A stretch of 8,486 nucleotides of DNA from JBBDIO01 sp040880365. Its GTDB lineage: Bacteria; Chloroflexota; Anaerolineae; Caldilineales; Caldilineaceae. The notes under the pieces were generated by a model. The model worked only from the letters and a program-made list of their open reading frames with translations. It was not told the origin of the DNA and did no database searches. The DNA is taken from assembly GCA_040880365.1 (NCBI GenBank), contig JBBDIO010000024.1:1-8486 (forward strand), written 5' to 3'. Below, piece by piece: positions 1 through 6,085 of the stretch (within the stretch, counting starts at the first letter, position 1; every line of letters begins with the position of its first letter). Both the position numbers and the translations under genes were made by a program.

Positions 1-1
1 G

Positions 2-301
2 GGTGCGCTGCTCTATGATACCATGCGCACGGTATTGGGCGAACGCGCATTTCGGCGTTATCTGCATGATTATCTGGATCGCTATCGGTATCAGATTGTG
101 ACCACGGCAGACTGGTTGGAGATGGTTCGCGAATTGGGCAATGCGGAATTGCTGGCGCTATATGAGGAGTGGATTGTCGCGCCCGAATCGCACTTTTATG
201 CGGATGGACAAGGTCCGCCCAGCCCGGTACGCGGGACGCCCACACCCATGCTGGACGCCGAGCTGGATGCCGAGGGCGCACCGATCTCCGTAGATCAATA
301 G
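2..301 (+). CDS. M1-family metallopeptidase, C-terminal fragment
   Basis: The reading frame is open from the left edge (GALLYDTMRTVLGERAF...) and ends at TAG 299-301, so only about the last 99 residues are present. The pattern G-A-L-L-Y-D-T-M-R-x-x-x-G-x-x-x-F, then an R-Y-x-Y segment, T-T-A-D-W-L-E-M, and a final L-x-x-x-Y-x-E-W-I matches the helical region that follows the HEXXH catalytic domain in M1 (gluzincin) aminopeptidases. There the equivalent text reads roughly 'R..VGD.AF...L..Y..RY.....TTEDF......L...F..W'. The catalytic zinc site would lie upstream of the window and cannot be checked. About 35 residues after the W-I are Pro/Asp/Glu-rich and look like an unstructured tail. The internal ATG at 23 is not the true start because the homologous pattern begins before it. 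If an M1 enzyme, it trims N-terminal residues from peptides. The family call rests on this short tail only. Confidence 0.7.
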   Translation, partial: GALLYDTMRTVLGERAFRRYLHDYLDRYRYQIVTTADWLEMVRELGNAELLALYEEWIVAPESHFYADGQGPPSPVRGTPTPMLDAELDAEGAPISVDQ

Positions 302-358
302 GCGTTGAGATTCACCGACCGCCAGCAATAAATCGTTGGATTTGGAAAGGACTGACTT

Positions 359-1327
359 GTGGAATTGAATGGTTTGCATCATGTGACCGCGGTTTCGGGC
401 AAGATTAGCCAGAATGCCGATTTCTATACGCGTGTGCTGGGCCTGCGCCTGGTCAAAAAATCGGTCAACCAGGATGACACCTCGGCGTATCATCTCTTCT
501 ATGCCGACAAGGTAGGCAGCCCCGGCACGGATATGACCTTTTTCGACTGGCCCCAGATTGGCCCGGAAGGGCGCGGCACCGACAGCATCGTCGCGACTGC
601 GTTTCGGGTGGCAAGCGCTGAATCTCTGGATTTTTGGGCGCAGCGATTGGAGAAGGCCGGCGTAGAGACGCAGGCCGTTGCCGCGCAGGGGGATTCCCCG
701 GCCATGTTGTTGGTGGAAGACCCCGAAGGGCAACGGCTGATTTTGGTGGATGACGGGGGTGCGCCTTTTGCCGGTGAGATCTGGGAGAGTGCCGGTGTGC
801 CCGCGCAACATGCTCTGCGCGGCTTTTATGCGGCGATGCTGTCCACGCCCAGCCTGGAGCAGGGAATCGGCCCCATCCTGAGCCAGTTGCTCAACTATGC
901 AGAGGCTGGGCGTCGCCCCAATCCGTATGTCCCAGGGGGAGAGATTGCCGTCTACCAGACCCGTGGGGGCGGACCGGGGCGCGAGTTGTGGGTGGTCGAG
1001 GAGCCGGACCTGGCCCCGGCGCGGCTGGGCGCAGGCGGCGTCCATCACATTGCTTTTCGCGTGGCAGATGTGGACGAACAAATGGCGTGGCGCGCGCGCA
1101 TTGCCAGCGTGCGGCTGCCGGTTTCCCAGCTTATCGACCGCTACTATTTCAAATCCATCTATTTTCGGATTTCCAACGGGATTCTGTTCGAGATTGCTAC
1201 GGATGGCCCTGGTTTTGCCGCCGACGAAGACCCGGCGCACCTGGGCGAAAAGCTGGCGCTGCCGCCTTTTCTAGAGCCACAGCGCGAGGCAATCGAAGCC
1301 AGGCTCAAGCCCATCGTCCAGGAGTAA
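359..1327 (+). CDS. VOC-superfamily ring-cleaving dioxygenase (PcpA/MhqO type)
   Basis: A 322-residue protein made of two glyoxalase/VOC modules (about 3-135 and 150-285), the usual length for ring-cleaving dioxygenases acting on hydroquinones or catechols. Aligned from memory with PcpA (2,6-dichlorohydroquinone 1,2-dioxygenase), the iron ligands H11, H227 and E276 correspond to H8 (in LHHVT), H230 (in GGVHHIAF) and E278 (in GILFEIATD). The second-shell PcpA residues H10, R259 and Y266 correspond to H7, R261 and Y268, so the active site looks intact. Such enzymes open the aromatic ring of (hydro)quinones with O2 in the cytoplasm; the actual substrate cannot be read from sequence. The start is GTG at 359, supported by GGAAAGG at 344-350 with 8 nt spacing. 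The 57-nt gap from the peptidase gene has a weak promoter-like TTGAGA at 305-310 with an AT-rich ATAAAT 17 nt later, so it may be transcribed separately. Confidence 0.88.
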   Translation: MELNGLHHVTAVSGKISQNADFYTRVLGLRLVKKSVNQDDTSAYHLFYADKVGSPGTDMTFFDWPQIGPEGRGTDSIVATAFRVASAESLDFWAQRLEKAGVETQAVAAQGDSPAMLLVEDPEGQRLILVDDGGAPFAGEIWESAGVPAQHALRGFYAAMLSTPSLEQGIGPILSQLLNYAEAGRRPNPYVPGGEIAVYQTRGGGPGRELWVVEEPDLAPARLGAGGVHHIAFRVADVDEQMAWRARIASVRLPVSQLIDRYYFKSIYFRISNGILFEIATDGPGFAADEDPAHLGEKLALPPFLEPQREAIEARLKPIVQE

Positions 1328-1378
1328 ACCTGGGCTGGGCAGGTCGCCGCCGCGGCGCGCGGTGATGAGACGCCGCAC

Positions 1379-2182
1379 CTACAGGATGCGTTCGAGAAAG
1401 GCGCGGGTGCGCTTGTGTTCGGGATCGGCAAAGAATTTGTCGGGGCGATTCACCTCGACGATTTCGCCGTCATCCATAAAGACGATACGGTCGGCGACTT
1501 CGCGGGCAAATCCCATTTCGTGGGTCACCACCACCATTGTCATGCCCGTATGCGCCAGTTCGCGCATGACATCCAACACTTCTTTGATCATCTCCGGATC
1601 CAGCGCCGAGGTGGGTTCATCGAAGAGCATGATTTTGGGCTGCATCGCCAGGGCGCGGGCAATCGCCACGCGCTGCTGTTGTCCGCCCGAAAGTTGGGCA
1701 GGATACTTTTCGGCCTGTTCGGGGATGCCCACGCGCGCAAGCAGCGTCCTGGCCTGTTCTTCGGCGTGTGCGCGTGACCATTTGCGCACACGCCGGGGCG
1801 CGAGGGCAATGTTTTTCAATACGGTGAGATGGGGAAACAGGTTGAAGCTCTGGAAAACCATGCCGGTTTCCATGCGGATGGCTTCCACATTGCGGGTATT
1901 GCCGTCGAGCGGGATGTCATCCACAACGATCTCGCCTGTTTGATGTTCTTCCAGGCGGTTCAGCGTGCGGATAAGCGTGGATTTGCCCGACCCCGAAGGC
2001 CCGATAATGACAATGACCTCTTTGCGCTTGACAGTCAACGAGATATTGCGCAGGGCTTGAAACGTGCCATACCACTTACAGACATCACGCATGACAATGA
2101 TATCCTGTGGCGTAGCGGACGCGGAGGGGGCCGGGTTTTCGGGCGCGGCCACGGCCTGTGACGCGCGGATCTCCTGTGCCAT
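1379..2182 (-). CDS. Polar amino acid ABC transporter ATP-binding protein (GlnQ/ArtP type)
   Basis: A 267-residue ATPase subunit of an importer for polar amino acids, expected on the inner face of the membrane. Numbered from the ATG: A-loop Tyr 38 (KWYGTFQAL), Walker A GPSGSGKST 61-69, Q-loop in FQSFNLFPHLTV near 110, signature LSGGQQQR 164-171, Walker B IMLFDEPTSALD 184-195, H-loop His 220 (VVTHEMGFA). FQSFNLFPH and THEMGFAREVADR are characteristic of the glutamine/arginine/general amino acid subfamily. A 25-residue Ala/Pro-rich N-terminal extension precedes the usual start of the fold; family members are normally about 240 residues. ATG at 2180-2182 is preferred over the adjacent in-frame TTG at 2183-2185 because GAGG (2189-2192) sits 6 nt before the ATG but only 3 nt before the TTG. 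No permease or binding-protein gene lies next to it; both neighbours are unrelated and on the other strand. The ligand is therefore unknown. Confidence 0.93.
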   Translation of the reverse strand: MAQEIRASQAVAAPENPAPSASATPQDIIVMRDVCKWYGTFQALRNISLTVKRKEVIVIIGPSGSGKSTLIRTLNRLEEHQTGEIVVDDIPLDGNTRNVEAIRMETGMVFQSFNLFPHLTVLKNIALAPRRVRKWSRAHAEEQARTLLARVGIPEQAEKYPAQLSGGQQQRVAIARALAMQPKIMLFDEPTSALDPEMIKEVLDVMRELAHTGMTMVVVTHEMGFAREVADRIVFMDDGEIVEVNRPDKFFADPEHKRTRAFLERIL

Positions 2183-2185
2183 CAA

Positions 2186-2466
2186 TCGCCTCGCTCACAA
2201 TGGTATACTGCATACATATAGGAATACAATGGGACTTCATCTTTCTTCGTTTCTTATCTGTGTGTAATTTGGCGAGTATAGCATAGTTAACGGGCGATTG
2301 AAACGCGACATTTTCGTGACTTGCTTTCTTCGCTCACTCTGCTTTGGGACGCCCGCCCCGCATGGATGAATGTTTCGTATGGCGCGAGACCGACTCGTGA
2401 CTGCATTAAGACTGAAGATCCGTCGTGCAACCCTTGTATATAGGGGTGTGACCGGCCCAACGCCTT
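2186..2466. other. Intergenic region without a recognised gene
   Basis: About 280 bp between the divergent ATPase and zinc-ribbon genes, visibly richer in A/T than its surroundings. It holds the ATPase promoter at its left end and the zinc-ribbon promoter just beyond its right end. I see no open reading frame with a ribosome binding site, no tRNA fold and no clear intrinsic terminator. A small stem around 2430-2450 (ACCCT ... AGGGGT, separated by TGTATAT) is visible, and CGTGACTTGC near 2315 loosely recurs as CGTGACTGC near 2396. A regulatory leader or small RNA is possible but unsupported. Confidence 0.4.
2202..2229 (-). promoter_or_regulatory. Putative promoter of the ABC ATPase gene
   Basis: On the minus strand TTGTAT (2224-2229) is followed by a 16-nt spacer and TATACC (2202-2207). 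The resulting leader before the ATG at 2182 would be about 15 nt and would contain the GAGG ribosome binding site. The motifs fit a sigma-70-like promoter, though the spacer is one short of ideal. Confidence 0.45.
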
Positions 2467-2495
2467 TTGGGGTTTGTCTTTATGTGCGCTATAAT
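2467..2495 (+). promoter_or_regulatory. Promoter of the zinc-ribbon membrane protein gene
   Basis: TTGGGG (2467-2472), a 17-nt spacer and a consensus TATAAT (2490-2495) give a good sigma-70-type promoter. Transcription would start near 2502, leaving a leader of about 37 nt before the ATG at 2539. Confidence 0.65.
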
Positions 2496-2538
2496 CCGCG
2501 GATAATTGCTAGCGAGTTTCCTTTTTTGGAGAGACAGC

Positions 2539-3174
2539 ATGTCGAGTGAATTAGTCAACACAATCGCAACCATTGCCGGTATTATTGTGGCCGTCTTGGG
2601 TGCTTTTCTATTTGCATTTTGGATCGCCATGGGGATCTGGACGTTCAATGATATCCGGTCACGGAGCCGTGATTGGTTGGCAATTCTCCTGGCGTGTGTG
2701 CTGGTCCTGGTTTTCCCGGTGGTCGGGTGGGTGCTCTATCTGATGATTCGTCCCAAAGAGACCCTGGCCGAAGTGTATGATCGCGCGCTGGAAGAAGAAG
2801 CGTTGCTGCGCGAGATTGAAGAAACCCTGGCGTGCCCCGGCTGTGGCGTGCCGGTGAAGGACACGTGGGTCTACTGTCCTCAATGCCATGCGCAGTTGCA
2901 GCATACCTGTCCCAGCTGTGCGAATCTTATCCGCAATGAGTGGGAGATCTGCGTGTATTGTGGGGCGGGGCGACAGGCTGCCCAGCCGGCGGCGACACCG
3001 CGCCGCGCGCCGACGGCAACGCGTCGGGTACGCAGGCCCGAAGGGGAGCCGGTGGAACGACCCCTCGACGCGCCCGCTGCAACCAGCCCCGGCTCAACCA
3101 GTACATTCGAACCGGGCGGCTTTGAAGAGGGCGACGACACCGCGGCCTATCGTCCGGTGCGGGTGGCAAAGTAA
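2539..3174 (+). CDS. Membrane-anchored double zinc-ribbon protein
   Basis: A 211-residue protein of unknown function. Two hydrophobic helices lie at about 8-33 and 47-70. A charged helical linker (about 71-97, rich in Glu) leads to two zinc ribbons: C99/C102 with C113/C116, and C124/C127 with C138/C141, all eight ligands present as CxxC pairs. The last 65 residues are Pro/Ala/Thr/Arg-rich and probably disordered. The N-terminal half, with R-S-R-D-W at the loop and V-G-W-V-L-Y-L-M-I-R-P-K, resembles two-helix proteins common in Chloroflexota with a PLDc_N-like hairpin. By the positive-inside rule the ribbons are probably cytoplasmic. ATG at 2539 is chosen because GGAGAG (2528-2533) lies just upstream; the TTG at 2506 in the same frame has no ribosome binding site. 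The gene is monocistronic, with its own promoter and terminator. Tandem ribbons of this kind often mediate protein or nucleic acid contacts, but the partner is unknown. Confidence 0.8.
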   Translation: MSSELVNTIATIAGIIVAVLGAFLFAFWIAMGIWTFNDIRSRSRDWLAILLACVLVLVFPVVGWVLYLMIRPKETLAEVYDRALEEEALLREIEETLACPGCGVPVKDTWVYCPQCHAQLQHTCPSCANLIRNEWEICVYCGAGRQAAQPAATPRRAPTATRRVRRPEGEPVERPLDAPAATSPGSTSTFEPGGFEEGDDTAAYRPVRVAK

Positions 3175-3256
3175 GCTGCCGACTCTGGGAATCGTCTATT
3201 GCCAGGTATGTTAGATATAAAAGTGTGTATAAAAAAAACGTTGTGAAAATTCTTGC

Positions 3257-3286
3257 CCCAGGCTCTTTATCGGCCTGGGTTTTTTT
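3257..3286 (+). terminator. Intrinsic terminator after the zinc-ribbon gene
   Basis: CCCAGGC (3257-3263) pairs perfectly with GCCTGGG (3273-3279) around a 9-nt loop, followed directly by seven T (3280-3286). It lies about 80 nt after the stop codon of the zinc-ribbon gene. An A-tract (3231-3238) stands upstream of it. Confidence 0.88.
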
Positions 3287-3352
3287 GTAGATGTGCCGGC
3301 AAAGATCGCGCTGCGCGGGGATGTAAAAACCTGCGTTTGCACCCCAAACGAG

Positions 3353-3381
3353 TTGGGCGCGCTCTGGCTCTATGCTATGAT
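3353..3381 (+). promoter_or_regulatory. Putative promoter of the HAD/ligase operon
   Basis: TTGGGC (3353-3358), a 17-nt spacer and TATGAT (3376-3381). The -10 box ends 7 nt before the ATG at 3389, so transcription would begin at or next to the start codon. The -35 resembles the TTGGGG seen at 2467. Confidence 0.5.
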
Positions 3382-3388
3382 CACGCCT

Positions 3389-4159
3389 ATGATTTCAGCA
3401 GTCACATTTGATTTTTGGGATACACTCGCCATCGACGACTCCGATGAGCCGAAGCGCGCTTCGCTGGGGTTGCCCAGCAAAGCCGAGGCGCGGGCCGCGC
3501 TCTTTGCCGATGCGATTACCGCGCTCTATCCGCATCTGGCGCGCGACGCTGCGCTGGAGGCTTATGCCCAAGCCCATGCCGAATTTCGGCGCAACTGGCA
3601 CGAAGAACATCGCACGCCCGGCGTAGCGTCGCGGCTCTATGTCGCGTATGAGCATTTGGGGCTGCGTCCGCCACCGGGAGAATATGCGCGCATGGTGCGT
3701 GAGGTCGATGCGATTGTGCGCGAGATCGAAACGATGGAGATTCGCATCCCGCCCGAATTTGCGCCCGGTATTCACAATACCCTGCATATGCTGGCCCAGG
3801 AATACAAGCTGGGCATCATATCCGATACGATTCACACCCACGGACGCGGCCTGCGCAACCTGCTCCAGCGTCAGGGATTGTATCAATATTTCAGCTTTTT
3901 TGTCTTTTCCGACGAAATCGGCGCGGCCAAACCCGATACGCAGGTGTTTCATCGCGCAGCGACGGGGCTGGGCTTTCCGCCGGCGCTGGTTGCGCATGTG
4001 GGCGACCGGGAAAGCAACGACATCGCCGGGCCGCTTTCGATTGGGATGCGCGCCATATTATACACAGGGATCGTCGACCGCCGCGAAGGGCGCACACGGG
4101 CCAATGCGGTCTGTCGGAATATGCGCGATTTGCCCACGATTATCCAGCGCCTACGATAA
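3389..4159 (+). CDS. HAD-superfamily hydrolase
   Basis: A 256-residue haloacid dehalogenase-type hydrolase. Numbered from ATG 3389: motif I is D8-F-W-D11-T (nucleophile and acid/base), motif II is S145 in LGIISDT, motif III is K181 in GAAKPD, and motif IV is G-D206-R-E-S-N-D211. All catalytic positions are present, so it should be an active Mg-dependent phosphatase or related hydrolase. Residues about 20-120 form a helical C1-type cap, as in phosphoglycolate phosphatase or L-2-haloacid dehalogenase relatives; the substrate cannot be named. The HAD fold begins at once with M-I-S-A-V-T-F-D, so ATG 3389 fits better than the in-frame ATG at 3377 or GTG at 3293, whose extra residues are not HAD-like. 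No Shine-Dalgarno sequence precedes either ATG, and the promoter position suggests a leaderless mRNA. Only 14 nt separate its stop from the ligase-like gene, so the two are probably cotranscribed. Confidence 0.88.
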   Translation: MISAVTFDFWDTLAIDDSDEPKRASLGLPSKAEARAALFADAITALYPHLARDAALEAYAQAHAEFRRNWHEEHRTPGVASRLYVAYEHLGLRPPPGEYARMVREVDAIVREIETMEIRIPPEFAPGIHNTLHMLAQEYKLGIISDTIHTHGRGLRNLLQRQGLYQYFSFFVFSDEIGAAKPDTQVFHRAATGLGFPPALVAHVGDRESNDIAGPLSIGMRAILYTGIVDRREGRTRANAVCRNMRDLPTIIQRLR

Positions 4160-4173
4160 CGAAACGAGCCGGC

Positions 4174-5571
4174 ATGTCTGGCACAGAGACGTTTACTACC
4201 GCCCAACAAGCCCGGATTGATGCCGCAATCGACGAGATTGCGGATCTTTATGTTGCGCGCTTCCCCGCGACGATTGCCGAGCCGCGCATTGTGGGGCGCG
4301 AGGCCGAATTTCCGGTGGTAGATGCCCAGGGCCAAAGCGCGGATGTACGCCGGCTTTGGCCTGGGCTGGCCGATTCGGGCACATTTCACACCAAATATGA
4401 CACGGGGCGCGAGCATCTGGTGGTGGCGTTGGAAGGCGCGGAATATTCCTATGCGCTGGAAGTGGGGGTGGGCACCATTGAAATCAACACGCGTCCATGT
4501 GCCGATCTCTTTACCGTGGCGCAGATTACCCAGCAGGCAGTGAGCGCTCTGGTGCATGTCGCCGCGCGACAGGGCAATCAGGTGTTGGGCTATGGGATCC
4601 AGCCGGTCACACCGCCCCAGCTCCGCATCATGTCGCCCAAACAGCGCTATGAGAGCCTTTATCGTGCGATGGGCGAAGCGTGGCTGTGGTATACGGTGAC
4701 GGCCAGCGACCAGATCCAGATCGATATCCACCGTGCCGAATTGCTGCATATGCTCAACTATGCCAATCTCATCACACCGTTGATCATTGCGCTGTGTGGC
4801 AATTCGCCGGTCTATGGCGGGCAGCTGAGTCCCTTTTGCAGTGGGCGCGAAGGGCGCATGGCGCAGATTCAGGCCAGCGAATATCGGCACGGAATGCCGC
4901 CGCGTCCCTATGCCAGCATTGCCGACTATGTGGCCGCGGTGTCGGAATCGACGCATCTGATTTTGCACGCCGAAAGCCTGCGTGGGACTGCGCCGGGGGG
5001 ATCGCCCGAAGATTGGGCGCCGCATCATGATTCGGCCCCCCAGCAGGCCGTTGTGCCCGGTTCGCGGCCTTTCACCCAGCATCTGTTGGAACATGGCGCA
5101 GATTTCGACGCCTTTTTGTTTCATGAACACTATGTCTGGAACAGCGCGCGCGTGCGGGTGGCCTATGGCACGGTGGAGATTCGCCCGGCGTGTCAACAGC
5201 CGTGGTCCGAACACATGGCCGCGATGGCTTTGAGCCTGGGGCTGATCGAAGCGAACGGCCCGATTAGCGACTATCTGGTAGATGCGCTGGGACCCGACTT
5301 TTGGCATGTGATGCGCAGTTTTCATTCTCAGGCGATTGCGCGCGGCTTGCAGGCGCCCCAGCCGGTGCCCGATTTTTTGCAGACGGTGGTGGAGTTGGCC
5401 GAAGCTGGGCTGCGGGCGCGCGGGCAGGGCGAAGAAGAATTCTTTGCTCCCATTCGGCGGCGGCTGGAACGGCGCGAAAATCCTGCGCAGCGCGCGCGGC
5501 GGGTCTTCCAGGTCGATGGGCTGACCGGCCTGCTGGCGTTGACGGCCATTCGCCCCGATACTGTTGCCTGA
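4174..5571 (+). CDS. Glutamate-cysteine ligase family protein (GCS2-type carboxylate-amine ligase)
   Basis: A 465-residue protein of the glutamine-synthetase-like gamma-glutamyl ligase superfamily. Hallmarks: V-G-R-E-A-E-F-P-V-V-D (about 40-50), with the acidic metal/glutamate-binding residues; V-G-V-G-T-I-E-I-N-T-R-P (about 97-108); an I-D-I-H-R segment near 187; Y-G-G-Q-L-S-P-F-C-S-G-R-E (about 214-226), like the SPF..G loop of GCS2 enzymes; and Y-G-T-V-E-I-R-P-A-C-Q-Q-P-W (about 330-345), the strand-loop that reads '.GTVE.R..D.QP' in YbdK/EgtA/plant-type enzymes. Family members join glutamate to cysteine or another amine using ATP. True glutathione, ergothioneine (EgtA) or other gamma-glutamyl chemistry cannot be told apart here, and no partner synthetase is visible. 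ATG 4174 has only a weak GAG five nt upstream; translation may couple to the HAD gene 14 nt before. The stop codon TGA 5569-5571 lies inside a 13-bp tandem repeat, so the last residues derive from repeat DNA. Confidence 0.8.
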   Translation: MSGTETFTTAQQARIDAAIDEIADLYVARFPATIAEPRIVGREAEFPVVDAQGQSADVRRLWPGLADSGTFHTKYDTGREHLVVALEGAEYSYALEVGVGTIEINTRPCADLFTVAQITQQAVSALVHVAARQGNQVLGYGIQPVTPPQLRIMSPKQRYESLYRAMGEAWLWYTVTASDQIQIDIHRAELLHMLNYANLITPLIIALCGNSPVYGGQLSPFCSGREGRMAQIQASEYRHGMPPRPYASIADYVAAVSESTHLILHAESLRGTAPGGSPEDWAPHHDSAPQQAVVPGSRPFTQHLLEHGADFDAFLFHEHYVWNSARVRVAYGTVEIRPACQQPWSEHMAAMALSLGLIEANGPISDYLVDALGPDFWHVMRSFHSQAIARGLQAPQPVPDFLQTVVELAEAGLRARGQGEEEFFAPIRRRLERRENPAQRARRVFQVDGLTGLLALTAIRPDTVA

Positions 5572-5634
5572 TGCTGTTGCCTGATACTCTCATCTGCCAC
5601 TGGCATCTGACACCGTCGTCTGCTGTCGGACGGT
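5557..5634. repeat. Degenerate 13-bp tandem repeat over the ligase stop codon
   Basis: Six consecutive 13-mers can be laid out: GATACTGTTGCCT (5557-5569), GATGCTGTTGCCT (5570-5582), GATACTCTCATCT (5583-5595), GCCACTGGCATCT (5596-5608), GACACCGTCGTCT (5609-5621) and a poor GCTGTCGGACGGT (5622-5634). The first two differ by one base; the others decay progressively but keep the G..AC..T...CT frame. The ligase stop codon spans the junction of units 1 and 2. Within the array ACCGTC (5612-5617) can pair with GACGGT (5629-5634), and TTTTT follows nine nt later at 5644-5648, so the right end might act as a poor terminator. Confidence 0.7.
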
Positions 5635-5726
5635 TGCATCCCGTTTTTATATAGGCAATGTGCAAGTTGAACCGTGCGTCTGGCATCCCCGTGCGGTCAA
5701 TTCTACAAAATTCTAGACGATTCCAC

Positions 5727-5732
5727 AGGAGG
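5727..5732 (+). promoter_or_regulatory. Strong ribosome binding site of the ABM monooxygenase gene
   Basis: AGGAGG is a perfect Shine-Dalgarno core four nt before ATG 5737. It fixes the start there and rules out the in-frame upstream ATG at 5674, which has no such site. This is the strongest ribosome binding site in the window. Confidence 0.85.
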
Positions 5733-5736
5733 AACC

Positions 5737-6054
5737 ATGTACGTGATTATTGCGCCGATTCAGATTAAGGAAGGTTTTAAGGAAGCGTTTATCGAAGCCA
5801 TGTTGGGCGATGCCCAAGGGTCGGTGAACGACGAGCCGGGTTGTCTGCGTTTTGATGTGATTCAGGATGGCGCGGATCCCAACCGTATTTGGCTGTATGA
5901 AGTCTATACGGACGAGGCTGCGTTCCAGGCCCACCAGCAGATGCCCCACTATACCAAGTGGCGCGATACGGTGAAGGATTGGCGCGCCGATGGTCCGCAG
6001 GGCGCGGCACGCGGCAGCCACAACATCTGGCCCGCCGATGAGGATTGGAAATAG
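5737..6054 (+). CDS. ABM-domain monooxygenase (YgiN/LsrG-like)
   Basis: A 105-residue protein with one antibiotic-biosynthesis-monooxygenase (dimeric alpha/beta-barrel) domain over residues 1-80. Diagnostic stretches are I-I-A-P-I-Q-I-K-E-G (3-12), D-E-P-G-C-L-R-F-D-V (32-41), R-I-W-L-Y-E-V-Y-T-D-E-A-A-F-Q-A-H (50-66) and P-H-Y-T-K-W (70-75); H66 and H71 sit where cofactor-independent quinol monooxygenases and LsrG carry conserved His. Such enzymes are small cytoplasmic homodimers acting on quinols or similar small molecules; some act as isomerases, so the reaction is not certain. Residues 82-105 extend past the usual end of the domain. Their coding DNA (5982-5998) is an exact inverted copy of the hairpin downstream. 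The gene is preceded by a 165-bp gap and is probably monocistronic. I do not see a convincing promoter in that gap. Confidence 0.85.
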   Translation: MYVIIAPIQIKEGFKEAFIEAMLGDAQGSVNDEPGCLRFDVIQDGADPNRIWLYEVYTDEAAFQAHQQMPHYTKWRDTVKDWRADGPQGAARGSHNIWPADEDWK

Positions 6055-6063
6055 CAAAAGCGT

Positions 6064-6080
6064 GCCGGCCTGGGGCTGGC
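6064..6080. other. Small hairpin between convergent genes
   Basis: GCCGGCC (6064-6070) pairs with GGCTGGC (6074-6080) through six Watson-Crick pairs and one G-U pair, with a 3-nt loop. It begins 10 nt after the ABM stop codon. Read on the minus strand it is followed by ACGCTTTTGC, so it could weakly terminate minus-strand transcription. Together with the hairpin at 6086-6121 it forms a tandem pair. Confidence 0.5.
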
Positions 6081-6085
6081 GATTG

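Noticed and set aside
158..1240. 360-codon open frame on the minus strand over the ring-cleaving dioxygenase
   Set aside because: It is antisense to a gene with an intact active site, shows no domain or ribosome binding site, and has low-complexity Arg/His/Gln composition.
1348..1357. Palindrome CGCCGCGGCG between the convergent dioxygenase and ATPase genes as a terminator
   Set aside because: It is a 10-bp loopless palindrome in a very GC-rich spacer with no T-tract on either strand, so it gives no real support for a terminator.
2506..2538. Upstream TTG start of the zinc-ribbon protein
   Set aside because: There is no ribosome binding site before TTG 2506 and it lies almost on the predicted transcription start, whereas ATG 2539 has GGAGAG at the right distance.
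3293..3388. N-terminal extension of the HAD protein from GTG 3293
   Set aside because: The extra residues are not HAD-like, the region contains the likely promoter, and it begins 7 nt after the T-tract of a terminator.
3949..5325. 458-codon open frame on the minus strand, antisense to the HAD and ligase genes
   Set aside because: It is Arg/His/Gly/Ile-rich with no recognisable domain and fully overlaps two genes with clear family motifs. It is a typical antisense shadow in GC-rich coding DNA.
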